A stretch of 64,000 nucleotides of DNA, from the NCBI GenBank assembly GCA_009599575.1, contig VWND01000067.1:1054001-1118000 (forward strand). Direction: 5' to 3'. This document shows, in pieces, positions 45,076 through 55,720 of the stretch. Position numbers and translations under genes: made by a program. The DNA comes from Blumeriella jaapii (lineage: Eukaryota > Ascomycota > Leotiomycetes > Helotiales > Drepanopezizaceae). The first letter of the stretch is position 1; each line of letters starts with the position of its first letter. The notes beneath the pieces were generated by a model. That model was not told the origin of the DNA. It made no database searches and was given only the letters and a program-made list of their open reading frames with translations.

Positions 45076-47257
45076 CTTATCGAACTTTCAAAAGTTTAAA
45101 ATTTATAAAATACTTTAAGGTTTTATGATTAATAATGATTTTAATTTAATAAACTAAGCCAGCCAATTTAGTACGAAAACTGCCTAGAAATCTTACGATT
45201 ACGAGTATTTTTTTATCGTATACGACGTAGTTTAGCTTTGCGAAAACTATAATTTTGCTGAAATAAGCGATTGAAAGCCAGTCGTCGTTATAAAGCTGCG
45301 AAAGCACAAAAGCTATTACGCCGTCGAAAACGTCAGTTTTTAATATACAAAAAATATCTTGCTTGTAATAATATAAAACTGATGCAATAATAAAAGCTAA
45401 TATAAAAAAGTCGAAACTTTTCTGATATTTAAAAATAAAATTGTAAAAAACGTTAGCTTTGATTAAATAAACCAAAAGCTTTTTAATTATATCGTAATTT
45501 CGAATAAAACGTCGGTAAAAATTACAAAAACCAAAAAAGCTTTATATATCTTTTATAATAATAAAAGGCTTTTAGTAAACTACTACGGAAACCTTTTTTG
45601 AATTTATTTCTAAGATTTTAATAGAAATAATAAAATCTAAATAACGGGTCCGAATAACGTTAAATTCAGACTTCCGAATATCGGCTTAAAATCCAGCGTT
45701 AGCAAGCCTTTAAAACATTTTGCGAACGTATATAACGTATTTTAATAAATCGGACGAATAAATAAAAGTATTATTTAAATATATAACACAAAATTCGTTT
45801 AAATAATAGAAAAAAACGTCGTTTATATAACGTTGATAAATTGCGAATTTATTAATAAAGCCAAAATATAGCATTTTGCATTTATAAACGCCGTAACGCG
45901 TACGAAACGTCGTTAGTTTTTTATTAGCGGGTTTATTCGAATTTTATAAAAAGCTTAACCAAAATCGAGCTTTGTAAAAATTCGCGCTTTCGAAAAACAA
46001 GCAAAAGTCTTATCGATAAAAAAAGATAGCGATTTTTATAAATAACGTTATTAAAAGCGCGATAATCGATATAAAAACGTAATAAATCGTCGGGTTTTTT
46101 AACGAAAAGCATTAAAACAGCGAAAAAAGCAATGGAAAATTCGATAAAACTTTTATTAAAATTATTCTTATCGAACTTTCAAAAGTTTAAAATTTATAAA
46201 ATACTTTAAGGTTTTATAATTAATAATGATTTTAATTTAATAAACTAAGCCAGCCAATTTAGTACGAAAACTGCCTAGAAATCTTACGATTACGAGTATT
46301 TTTTTATCGTATACGACGTAGTTTAGCTTTGCGAAAACTATAATTTTGCTGAAATAAGCGATTGAAAATCAGTCGTCGTTATAAAGCTGCGAAAGCACAA
46401 AAGCTATTACGCCGTCGAAAACGTTAGTTTTTAATATACAAAAAATATCTTGCTTGTAATAATATAAAACTGATGCAATAATAAAAGCTAATATAAAAAA
46501 GTCGAAACTTTTCTGATATTTAAAAATAAAATTGTAAAAAACGTTAGCTTTAATTAAATAAACCAAAAGCTTTTTAATTATACCGTAATTTCGAATAAAA
46601 CGTCGGTAAAAATTACAAAAACCAAAAAAGCTTTATATATCTTTTATAATAATAAAAGGCTTTTAGTAAACTACTACGGAAACCTTTTTTGAATTTATTT
46701 CTAGGATTTTAATAAAAATAATAAAATCTAAATAACGGATCCGAATAACGTTAAATTTAAATTTCCGAATATCGGCTTAAAATCCAGCGTTAGCAAGCCT
46801 TTAAAACATTTTGCGAACGTATATAACGTATTTTAATAAATCGGACGAATAAATAAAAGTATTATTTAAATATATAACACAAAATTCGTTTAAATAATAG
46901 AAAAAAACGTCGTTTATATAACGTTGATAAATTGCGAATTTATTAATAAAGCCAAAATATAGCATTTTGCATTTATAAACGCCGTAACGCGTACGAAACG
47001 TCGTTAGTTTTTCATTAGCGGGTTTATTCGAATTTTATAAAAAGCTTAACCAAAATCGAGCTTTGTAAAAATTCGCGCTTTCGAAAAACAAGCAAAAGTC
47101 TTATCGATAAAAAAAAATAGCGATTTTTATAAATAACGTTATTAAAAGCGCGATAATCGATATAAAAACGTAATAAATCGTCGGGTTTTTTAACGAAAAG
47201 CATTAAAACAGCGAAAAAAGCAATGGAAAATTCGATAAAACTTTTATTAAAATTATT
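45076..47257 (-). repeat. 1,091-bp direct tandem duplication in R2
   Basis: 45076-46166 and 46167-47257 are equal-length direct copies that start CTTATCGAACTTTC and end AAAATTATT. They differ at a small number of sites, nearly all C/T or G/A in either copy. The unit covers part of RNase H and the RT palm. No junction microhomology is evident (GCGTG before copy 1, TAACA after copy 2). The duplication is absent from R1 and F1. Confidence 0.9.
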
Positions 47258-47575
47258 TAACAAATGAGTCTTAATAATTTCGAGCTTCGGAATCGATATC
47301 TTATACAAAAAAGTGTATTTTAGTTTTTTTTTTTAATAATTAGCTCGATTTTATGATCGTAAAGCCGGTAAAAGGCTAGCTCGTTACTGGCGGCCTTAGA
47401 AAACACGTGCTCGAGGTTTTCATACTCCGGAAAAAAAATTCGAAAAAAGGTTTATTCGAAATTAGCTTTGCTAAGCTAATTATAAAAATCGAAATCGATA
47501 TTTCGTTGATTTTGAAACGTTCGAAAAAATTGTGAAATTAGATTTTAAGAAAAGTGTTATACGTTAGGTCGTTTA

Positions 47576-47767
47576 TGTAACGACACGTATGCTGGAGAAC
47601 AGGTAGGCGAAGGGCTTAGAATATCAAGGTGTAGAACCTGGAAGAGGTTCTGCTGGAAGAAGCTATATACATATGGGTTTAAGGTTCGGCAAGGGCCGGA
47701 AGGCCGAAAGGGCCGAAGGGCCGAAGGGGCCAAGGGGCCGAGGGGCCGAACGGGCCACGTCGTCACA
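47576..47767 (-). repeat. Un-RIPed solo LTR in R2
   Basis: 192 bp from TGTAACGACACG to ACGTCGTCACA flanked by GTTTA (47571-47575 and 47768-47772). The run of GGGCCGAAG units (47694-47750) and the TGTNACG/CGTCACA ends resemble the gag-only LTR family, read on the minus strand. It arose by recombination between the two LTRs of a full insertion. The surrounding R2 is RIPed, the LTR is not. Confidence 0.9.
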
Positions 47768-48749
47768 GTTTAGTATTTCATCGATTTCGTACAAAAAGGT
47801 TAAAACATTTTAACTGCTTTTTTTTTAAAAAATCAGCTTGAAAGCGTATGTAATAATCTAAAAAATAAAAATTAAATAAGCAATAAATCAAAAAACTCGT
47901 TTTCGATCTAATTGTCTAAAAAGTCCAGAAAATGGCTTGTTTAAATTATCGATTATATTAAATTGAAAGGCTATCGCGACGAAAGCGTTTTTTCGGTTTT
48001 TAATATAACTGTTTTTTGTAAAACAAAAAAGCTGTTAAAACGATAAAAAAATAAAAAAAATACGGAAAAATAAGAATCGGCAGCCTGGGAAAATAGTGTA
48101 ATTTTTTGAATTATCTTATTAGCGTCGCTATCGAAATTAGCCACGCGAATAAAATTCGACTTTTTCGCGCTTCGCACAGCGTCGTAAATCTGCTATCATT
48201 AATCAAAGTTTTTGTTACGTTTTATAGCGTCGTTTTAATAGCGAGATTAAATTTTTCGCAAATGCAAATAAAAAACTTTAATACAACGAGCGTAGAAAAT
48301 TATATTTATAAAAAAATAAAATTTCGGCTAATAAAGCTTGCGTTTATTATAATTTTATAAAACTTAATATTCGGCCAACCAAACTCTTTCTAAAATTATT
48401 TTATAATTTCCGAAGTTAATAATTAAAAAAAATAAACGATGATATTCGATTATTAATAATAAAATTGAAAAGCGTAAAATGTGTAATTAAATAGCCACGA
48501 GCTTTGATATATCCTTTTATAAAAAAAAAGCCGGGAAAAGTTAAATTAAAAGTTTTAAAAAAAAATTGTAATCAGCGCCGAATGGATCAACGCGTAACCG
48601 TTCGTTTGAAAATCGGCGAGCGCTTTTATTTTATACGAAAAACCATTTTTGATAAATACAACGGAAATTATTAATAAATCGCTATCAAAAAGCTTCCGAA
48701 CGTTAAAATAACGCATATCGCGCAATACGTTTAAAAAAAAAGTTTTGCT

Positions 48750-49870
48750 TAGGCCTGGGCGTTTTCCCGACTGGCGGTAAAGCTTTTAATTTCCTCGTAA
48801 GCGTTTTAGAAGTTATTTGGAAAAGGGTTTTTATTTTTACTATTATTATCGGAAGGCGAGTTTTTAGCCGGCTCGATTTCGTTTATATTTACCAGCCTGA
48901 AAAAACTTTTAAATAAAACCGAAAGTCGGCTCGTAAAAAATCGTGCAAATTAGATTTTTTGAGTTTTCTGATAATATAAAATAAAAAACGAACGCTGTCG
49001 TTGGTCCGATCGAAAAAAAAAACGCCAAAAAGGGCGTTCTGGCGTGAAAAAAAAAAGGAAAAAACAGCCGAAGGCTGCAAAAAAGCCTGTAAAACATTTG
49101 AACGACTTTCGTACGTACGATTGGATTCGTAGTACGCTTTTGTAAAAAACCTATTATTTTGATAAATAATAAACTTAATAATAAGACGACTCGCGTATAA
49201 AATTCGTTTAGCCAATTGATTTTGTTTTTTTTGTCGGACGGCGGTAAGCTAATTTTAAAGGTCGTTATACGCGTTTATTTTAAATACAGTTTTTTTCGTA
49301 GACGCTTTAGTATTTTATCGCGGAAAGCGTTTCGAAGCTGTTTGTTAATTCGAATTTAAGCGTTTGCTGCGAAAATGGAAAATCGCAAATAAAATCGCTA
49401 AAAATCGTCGTGCGTATTTATTGCAAGCATTTTAAACTCGTTTTCGGCCTTTTAAACGTCGGAAAAATCAGCTAAGAAATCGGCGACCTTTTTTATTAAT
49501 TTTTCGAAAAGTGTAAAATCGGAACGGTCTAAGATTCGCGGAGTAAAAAACTTTTTAACTACGCTTTCGGTCTGATCGAATATTTAATTTTTGCGAAATC
49601 GATCGCCAGCGAAATAATTGTTATAAAATTCGAAGTTGTCGAAAATTTTAATTTTTTAATAGCGTGTTTTGTAATTTTTATTATTATTTAGCTTAAATTT
49701 AACATTCGAAACGGGTTTTATACGAGCTAGTCGAAAATTAGCAAATAAATAAGAATTATAACGTTTAAAAAGCGCGCTAAAATTTTGGCCGTTAAAGGAA
49801 GATTTGAAAAGAACTCGCGAAAAGCGTAGAAATTGATTTGCAGCGTTTGTTAATTAAAATAAAACGTTGC
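48750..49870 (-). pseudogene. R2 gag
   Basis: Minus-strand gag collinear with R1 and R3. The frame near 48960-49215 reads AKRILYASRLIIKFIIYQNN, YESNRTYESRSNVLQAF and a following hydrophobic stretch; other gag segments continue to about 49870. RIP stops interrupt it. Confidence 0.65.
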
Positions 49871-50233
49871 GAAAAAAAAAAAGCTGCAAATTCGCGATTG
49901 GCAAAAGCATGTTCGATAAATTTTATTAAACGCTTTGATTAAAAAGTCTTTCGCAGTCGTATAATTTTCAGAAATTGTCGTTTACGTTTTTGCGTTTTTT
50001 TTTAATTGATTTTGCAAAAGTTTTGATTAAACGTTTTCAGCGCTAAGCTGCAAAAAAAAATGGCAGGCGAAATAATTAGCGCTTTTTCCTTTTTTTTTTT
50101 TTTTTTTTTCCAAGAAAGAATTGTTTTTCAGAAAAAGAAGCTTTTGGAAAAGGCTGCTTTTTCGCTGATTAAAAAAAAAATAAGGTGTAATAGCAGAAGC
50201 TGAAAAGCTTTGCTGAAAAAAGAATCGTTTAAC

Positions 50234-50865
50234 AAAACGATATAATATCGATAGATTTGTTAATTAAAAAAATATATTATATTTATTAAAAAGTAATTGG
50301 AAAAAAATACGAAAATTATAAAATATTTGTATTTAAAAATTACGGAAATTCGTATGTTATTTTTCTAATAAATTATAACTGTTTAGGCAAGCATTCGTTC
50401 AAAACAACGAAAAAAATAAATAATGCAAAAAATAGCAAATAATAAAATATATAAAAAATAGTTTTCGTAAAATATACGAGTAATATAAATATATCAAATA
50501 TACGATTTAAATATAAATAAAGCTTTTGTTTTAATAAACAAAAGTATAATTAAACAAAAAAAAATATAATAAATATCCTAAATAATATAAAAAAAAGTTT
50601 TAAAAATAAATAATATATATAAAACAGAATAATTAAATTATATATAAATAAAGCAAAATAAAAACAATAGAATAATATATAATAAAAAGAAAAATAATAA
50701 ACAACAAAAACAATAAAACAATTAGTAAACAATTTTGTATGCACTTTTCTTTTTTTCGATTATAAATGGAATTACGATTTAAATTATGTTTTTAACAGCG
50801 AAATTATCGTTCGGTTGTTTTTAGACTTTTTCAAAAAGTTTTTTCTTTTTTAAAATATAATCGCT
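50234..50865. other. Very AT-rich junction between R2 and G3, no gene
   Basis: Begins exactly where R2 homology stops. It contains long stretches of A and TA-rich sequence (50400-50760) and no supported frame. It should be the 3' untranslated region and possibly LTR of G3, but it does not match the 267-bp LTR at the other end of G3, so a rearrangement or an unrecognised, decayed LTR is likely. Confidence 0.5.
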
Positions 50866-52573
50866 TTAATCGGAGTCGTCGTCGAAATTGTTAAAATCGG
50901 AATCGCTATTTGAATCAGAATCTAAAAGGTAAATTTGCTGATTTTTTTTATAAAATCGTTTTAATCGGTTAACGGCGAACGTTTTTTTCAGTTTTATTTC
51001 ATCGAGTTTCGTAAGCTTATAATAGCTTTTATTTAATTCGGCCTTATATATTTCGTAAGATCCGAGCCATTTATAATTAAATTTAATATCGGCCGATTTG
51101 TTAATAACGCGCTGAACGTCGTAAATTAAAACCAGATTTCCTTTTTTAATTAATGTTTTTTTTAAAACTTTAGTTTTATTCCAAACTTTTTTAATTGCTT
51201 TTTTATATATTTTTTTTTAAAAATTATCTTTTTCATATTTATATCGCGGTAATTTAACTATTTAAATCTTATTGCTAATAAGTTTGTTTTCGTTTTTATT
51301 TTAATTACGTTATAAAGTTTTTATACAAGCTATTTTGTTTTCAAAAGCAATCGAGCGTTTTTGCCGTATTAAATAAAAAATAAAATTATTTTAATAAAAG
51401 CGTATAGGCATATGCGCATAGCAAAAAGCATTTTCGAAAACTTCCGCGACCAACGTTTATAATCTTTTCGAATAGCTTTTAAAAAGCCGTCGAAAATATT
51501 TTTATAGCCTCGTTTAACGGATCCGTTGCTTTTCGAATTATAAGCTAAGATTTAAATGCGTTAAATACCGTATTTTTTTGTAAAAGTTTCGATAACGTTT
51601 TTGTTTTCGATTTTATTATCGACGTTTAATTTGCTAAATAAACCGTATCGATTTATAACGTTTTTTTAAAAAAAAATCGTTATAACTTCGGAAATAGCGT
51701 TTCGGAAAAGTCGTTTTTCAAGCTATTTAAACAGGTCGTCGATAGCGAATATAAAACACGTATATTCGCGGTCGGTAATCGGTACGCGTATAACGTCGAA
51801 ATTGATTTTTTTTAAATTCTAAAAAACTACGTCGGATATAATAAGTTTTTTTTTTCGGCCAGGTTTTCGTTTTTAATAAAAATGCAGCTTTTAACGAAAG
51901 CTTTGCAATTTTCGAAACATTTTTTTTATTAAAAGTCGTTTTTGGTTCGGTGATAAATAACTTTAGCTTTTTTATAAAACACTTTTTCGTAAGCTTTTTT
52001 TATAATTTAAAACTTGTCGGCTTTGTTATTTATTATTAAGCGTTTTTAATATATATTGTTTTTTATTTTGTATAACTTTCTGTCGGCTAAAATATAATCG
52101 AAAGCTTGATTTTTAAATAATTTAAACTAATAATTTAGCACGCTAAATAGTTTAGATAAAATGGTTAAATAATATACGATTAAATAAAAATCTTCGGTTT
52201 TATAATTATCGATTAAAAGTTTATTTTTATTATTAATCGGCTTATTCCGAACGTTTTCGGTTAAATTTATTCGCGATGCTAATCGAAATAATAACGCGAA
52301 TACTTTTTCGGCCCGAAAATTAATATTTTTTATTCGCGGTGCTAGCCGAAATAATAACGCGAATAATTTCGGCTTTGTAAAATCTAAAGCGCAGATAGCA
52401 AAGCAGCCGATTTCGTTAGCGATTTATTCGTCGATATTTTGCTCGCTTTGTTTAGCGAAATCAAACGAATAAAAACGTTTTCGTTTGGAAAGGCCGTTCG
52501 CCGTTATATTAATTATTCTTTTGATATACCTGACTTCGAAGTTTATAAATCGCATTTAAGCTACCGTACGGCT
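50866..52573 (-). pseudogene. G3 RNase H end, integrase and acidic C-terminus
   Basis: Starting at 52573 the minus-strand frame reads ISRTVAWMRFINFEVRYIKR-like sequence (end of RNase H with a mutated Trp), ITANGLSKRKRFYSFDFAKQ, then ILADRKLYKIKNNIY (near 52060), KKAKVIYHRTKNDF (near 51945), and integrase core blocks to about 51350. The C-terminus contains VQRVINK-like sequence, LKKTFAVNRLKRFYKKNQQI (near 50945-51010), followed by DSDSNSDSDFNNFDDDSD and a TAA at 50868-50866. The acidic tail is preserved despite RIP. Enzymatic residues are only partly readable. Confidence 0.8.
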
Positions 52574-52589
52574 TATCTAGGGTCGGATC

Positions 52590-52970
52590 ACAACCGATTA
52601 TACCCGGTTGCAAAACCGGGTATACACCGATTATAATCGGTTTTAAAACCGGGTATACACCGATTGTAATCGGTTTCAAAACCGATTATACACCGATTAT
52701 AATCGATTATACACCGATTATAACCGGTTTTAATTCGATTATAATCGATTATAATCGGTTTTATAACCGATTATAATCGGTGTATAATCGGTTTTAAAAC
52801 CGAGTATAATCGGTTGCTAATCGGTGTTAACACCGAAGTGGCGCGGTTTACTCTTACATCGATGTGACGATTTAACACCGAGTATAATCGGTAGTACCGA
52901 ATATAATCGGTATTAATACCGATTATACTCGGTGTTAACACCGATTATACTCGATGTTAATACCGAAACA
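52590..52970. repeat. Array of palindromic ACCGATTATAATCGGT units
   Basis: About 380 bp made of perfect and near-perfect palindromes such as ACCGATTATAATCGGT and AACCGGGTATACACCGATTA variants, joined by TTTTAAAACC or TATACACC spacers. From 52800 the units change to ACCGAGTATAATCGGT and GGTGTTAACACCGA. Each unit can form a hairpin on either strand. Related units (GTGTTAACTC, GATTATATTCGGAG, ACTCGGTGTTAA) recur near the other end at 54422-54510. Confidence 0.9.
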
Positions 52971-53089
52971 AATTTATACAACTAAATTAAATCGATATTT
53001 AATATATATCAAACTTTTCGAATTTAAATTAAAAATCTTATATTAAACCACGTTTATTTAATACTACACTGAATAATATTTCCGCTAAC

Positions 53090-53514
53090 ACTACCTCGCT
53101 GCCATCACCTCGCTGCCACCACCTCGCTGCCCACACCCACCACCACCTCGCTGCCACCACCTCGCTGCCACCATCTCGCTGCCACCACCTCGCTGCCACC
53201 ACCTCGCTGCCACCACCTCGCTGCCACCACCTCGCTGCCACCCACCACCACCACCACCACCACCACCACCACCACCACTACCACTACTACTACCACCACT
53301 ACCATCACTACCACCATTACCACCACTACCACCATTACTATCACTACCATTCCCACTACCACCACTACCACTACTACCACCATTACCACCACTACCATCA
53401 CTACCACCACTACCACCACTACCACCATCACCACCACTATTATCACTACCACCATCATCTCGCTGCCACCACCTCGCTGCCACCACCTCGCTGCTATCAC
53501 CTCGCTGCTACCAT
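53090..53514. repeat. Left minisatellite/trinucleotide arm
   Basis: Tandem 14-mers CACCTCGCTGCCAC (about ten copies, 53091-53240), then (CCA)n and CCACTAC/CCATTAC units (53240-53455), then three to four 14-mers again (53456-53512). Read on the complementary strand this is the same order as the right arm. Balanced to high GC and no RIP. Long open frames here (poly-Val, poly-Gly/Ser, poly-His, poly-Thr) are by-products of the triplet periodicity, not genes. Confidence 0.92.
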
Positions 53515-53614
53515 TGTAACTACCCAGCTTATTCGGCTGTTCGGCTATTCGGCTGTTCGGCTGTTCGGCTTTTCGTTATTTTTCTAGCAAAATAGTATTA
53601 GCGAAATAATAATA
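53515..53614. repeat. Core between arms with LTR-like fragment
   Basis: TGTAACTACCCAGC followed by four to five TTCGGCTGTTCGGCT-type units closely resembles the start of the gag-only LTR at 14282 (TGTAACGGCCCGGCCATTCG, then TTCGGCTG repeats). The rest (53570-53614) is AT-rich. It may be a remnant of such an LTR caught between the arms. Confidence 0.65.
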
Positions 53615-54295
53615 ATAGTAGTAGTGGTAGTGGTGATAATGGTGGTGGTGGTGGTAGTGGTGGTAGTAGTGGTAGTGGTGGTAGTGGTGGTAATGGTGGT
53701 AGTGGTGGTAGTGGTGGTAGTGGTGATAGTGGTGGTAGTGGTGGTAGTGGTGGTAGTGGTGGTAGTAGTAGTGGTAGTGGTGGTGGTGGTGGTGGTGGTG
53801 GTGGTGGTGGTGGCAGCGAGGTGGTGGCAGCGAGGTGGTGGCAGCGAGGTGGTGGCAGCGAGGTGGTGGCAGCGAGGTGGTGGCAGCGAGGTGGTGGCAG
53901 CGAGGTGGTGGTGATAGTAGTGATGGTAGTGGTAATGGTGGTAGTGGTGGTAGTGGTGATAATGGTGGTAGTGATGGTAGTAGTGGTAGTAGTGGTGGTG
54001 GTGGTGGCGACAAGATGATGGCAGCGAAGTGGTGGCAGCGAGGTGGTGGCAGCGAGGTGGTGGCAGCAAAATGATAGTAGTAATGGTAATAATGATAGTG
54101 GTAATAGTAGTAGTGGTAGTGGTGGTAGTGGTGATAATGGTGATGGTGATGGTGGCGACGAAGTGGTGGCGACGAGGTGGTGGCAGCGAGATGGTGGCAG
54201 CGAGGTGGTGGTGGTAATAATAATGATGGTGGTGGTGGTGGTGGTGGTGGTAATGGTTGTGGCGACGAGGTAGTGGCGGCGAGGTGGTGTTAATA
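53615..54295. repeat. Right minisatellite/trinucleotide arm (inverted)
   Basis: Starts AATAGTAGTAGTGGTAGTGG, continues as GGTGGTAGT units and (GGT)n to 53812, then GTGGTGGCAGCGAG 14-mers (about seven, 53813-53907), then alternates twice more between GGTAGTG-type units and 14-mers with GGCGACGAGGTGG variants to 54288. It is inverted with respect to the left arm and longer. Confidence 0.92.
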
Positions 54296-54540
54296 AAAGC
54301 GTTGATAAAGTGTAATAACAGATTCGTATAAGATTTGTATTTTTCTCGAAGCTTTGAATTTTTATACAACTTATCGTACCTATTAATCTTTAATAACACT
54401 AAGATTAATTTTCAATTAATCGCGTGTTAACTCTGATTATATTCGGAGTTAATTTTACGCCAAGTGTTAACTCGGATTTGACTCGGTGTTAAATCGGTTG
54501 TAATCCCATCCACAGGCGCCCCTAAGTATTCAATTGATAA

Positions 54541-55720
54541 CGAGCGCTTTTAATAAATTATTGGCTTTTTTATTTAATTAATCGACAAAAACTTTTGCGT
54601 TTGTTTTTAAAATAAAATATACGTCGTATAATTCGTTTTTATTTTTTTTTTTTTTTTAAAAGCGCTTCGATATTTTCGTTTAGTAATATCGTAGCGTGTT
54701 TTTGCGAAAAATTATAAGCCGCTTTCGAATCGTAAAAAATGCCGTTTTTTGTTTTCGTCGATTTGTTATAATATAATTTCTTAATCGAAAATACTAACGT
54801 CGATAATCAAAATGATTTTTTTTGCGTTTGGGCTGTAATCGATTCGCATAAGCGATAAGGCCGATAAAAAATCGTTTTTAAGAAATTTTATAATTTTGCT
54901 TTGTTTTTTTTTTCTAAACGAAATCGACTTTTTTTTTATCGTAGCGTAAATAAATATAGCTTTTTAAAAAAAGTTTTTGATTTAATTGCGGTAATAAATC
55001 ACAACGCTAATAAAAATTCTAGCTTCGGTAATATTTTTATACTTTTTTTATTCGCAAAATTTTTTTAATTTTCTTTCGTTGAAAATAGCGGCTAGCGTTA
55101 TTAATTATATAATCAACGATATTTATTTCGGGCATGCAAAATTTTAATCGAGAATTAATAATAGCTTTGGCTTTTTCGAAGCAAATTATAATTTTGTCGA
55201 TATTTTAAATATGTTTTATTATATAGCGACGAATTTTAAAAAAAATCTTTTTATTATTATAATATAATTTAATGCTTTTTATTCCGACGTCGTTAACGTA
55301 AAAAAAAGCAATATCGAAAATGCAAATCATAAAAACTTTGTATACGATTTTTACGAATTAAGCGATTAAATTAATAGTTTTTATAAGTATTTTCGTTATA
55401 CGCAATAAACCGATTAATATTTAAATTGTTATTATGTTTCGAAATCGTAAGTTAAGCATTAAATAATCGTAGCCGGAAAACAGATCGAAAAAAAAAGCGA
55501 TTGTTAATTTTGCGAATTCGTTTGAAAATTGGTCGACGTTAAGTAGTACGTTAGCGTTTCGTATTATTATTTTATTTATTTCGACGATTGTAATAATAAA
55601 TCTGTAAATTTCTTTTTTTTTTTCGCAACGATAAACCATTTGTTTTTGTATAAATCGTAGCAAAATTCGAAAATCCTTTGCTTAATTTGTTTTTTTAGTA
55701 TTTCGATTATTTTATTTTAA
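54541..55720 (-). pseudogene. G3 reverse transcriptase and RNase H start
   Basis: Near 55421-55663 the frame reads RFIQKQMVYRCEKKKEIYRF, VEINKIIIRNANVLLNVDQF, and LFSGYDYLMLNLRFRNI, matching the fungal Gypsy RT block in which FFSGYDQ follows NVDEFSE. YVNDVGIKS (near 55270) is the catalytic box with the first Asp mutated to Asn. CMPEINIVDYII (near 55090) follows. RNase H is reached near 54560-54620 (VYFILKTNAKVFVD, LKALVIN), where the foldback-like block interrupts. Confidence 0.87.

Larger units (their letters stand above)
43230..48640 (-). pseudogene. R2 pol (contains duplication and solo LTR)
   Basis: Minus-strand Gypsy pol collinear with R1 pol. Near 43462-43743 the post-integrase segment reads MRLFQIFRPFRRLDNFTNG and KLKYEIEKLIACRIQRKIF. 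Integrase lies around 43900-44900. RNase H (KTDVFDGVIAFVLSQLYNDD) appears twice, near 45290-45350 and 46370-46440, because of a tandem duplication. The RT N-terminal frame FIEFSIAFFAVLMLFVKKPDDLLRFYIDYRAFNNVI lies near 47140-47250. Stops are RIP-type; translation would be impossible. Confidence 0.82.
41587..50233 (-). mobile_element. Ty3/Gypsy main family, copy R2 (5' LTR lost)
   Basis: Minus-strand Gypsy with its 3' LTR at 41587-43219 (split by a Tc1/mariner element), pol and gag leftover, collinear with R1 until about 50233, where homology ends abruptly inside the leader. The 5' LTR is missing. It carries three later changes: the mariner insertion, a 1,091-bp tandem duplication (45076-47257) and a solo LTR (47576-47767). 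Confidence 0.9.
52578..54536. mobile_element. Foldback-like insertion in G3
   Basis: A 1,959-bp block interrupts the RNase H frame of G3 between ALVIN(W)I and (W)ISRTVAW. It starts TAGGGTCGGATCAC and ends GGCGCCCCTAAG, giving TAGGG-type inverted ends, and near both ends shows an inverted GGAT(C/T)ACAACCGATT. The flanks carry TATC (52574-52577) and TATT (54537-54540), a possible 4-bp duplication with one RIP change. Inside are palindromic 16-mer arrays at both outer sides, then inverted GC-rich minisatellite arms around a short core. No protein is encoded. Tandem-repeat arms in inverted orientation recall Drosophila foldback elements; the identity is inferred. Confidence 0.6.

Noticed and set aside
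50550..50744. A 64-codon Phe/Tyr/Ile-rich minus-strand frame
   Set aside because: Composition artefact of very AT-rich sequence.
52590..52970. CRISPR-like regularly spaced repeat
   Set aside because: The units are contiguous palindromes without unique spacers, and the genome is eukaryotic.
53038..54399. Several long open frames on both strands encoding poly-Val, poly-Gly/Ser, poly-His or poly-Thr proteins
   Set aside because: All arise from triplet periodicity of the CCA/GGT and 14-mer repeats, overlap each other in several frames and contain no domain.
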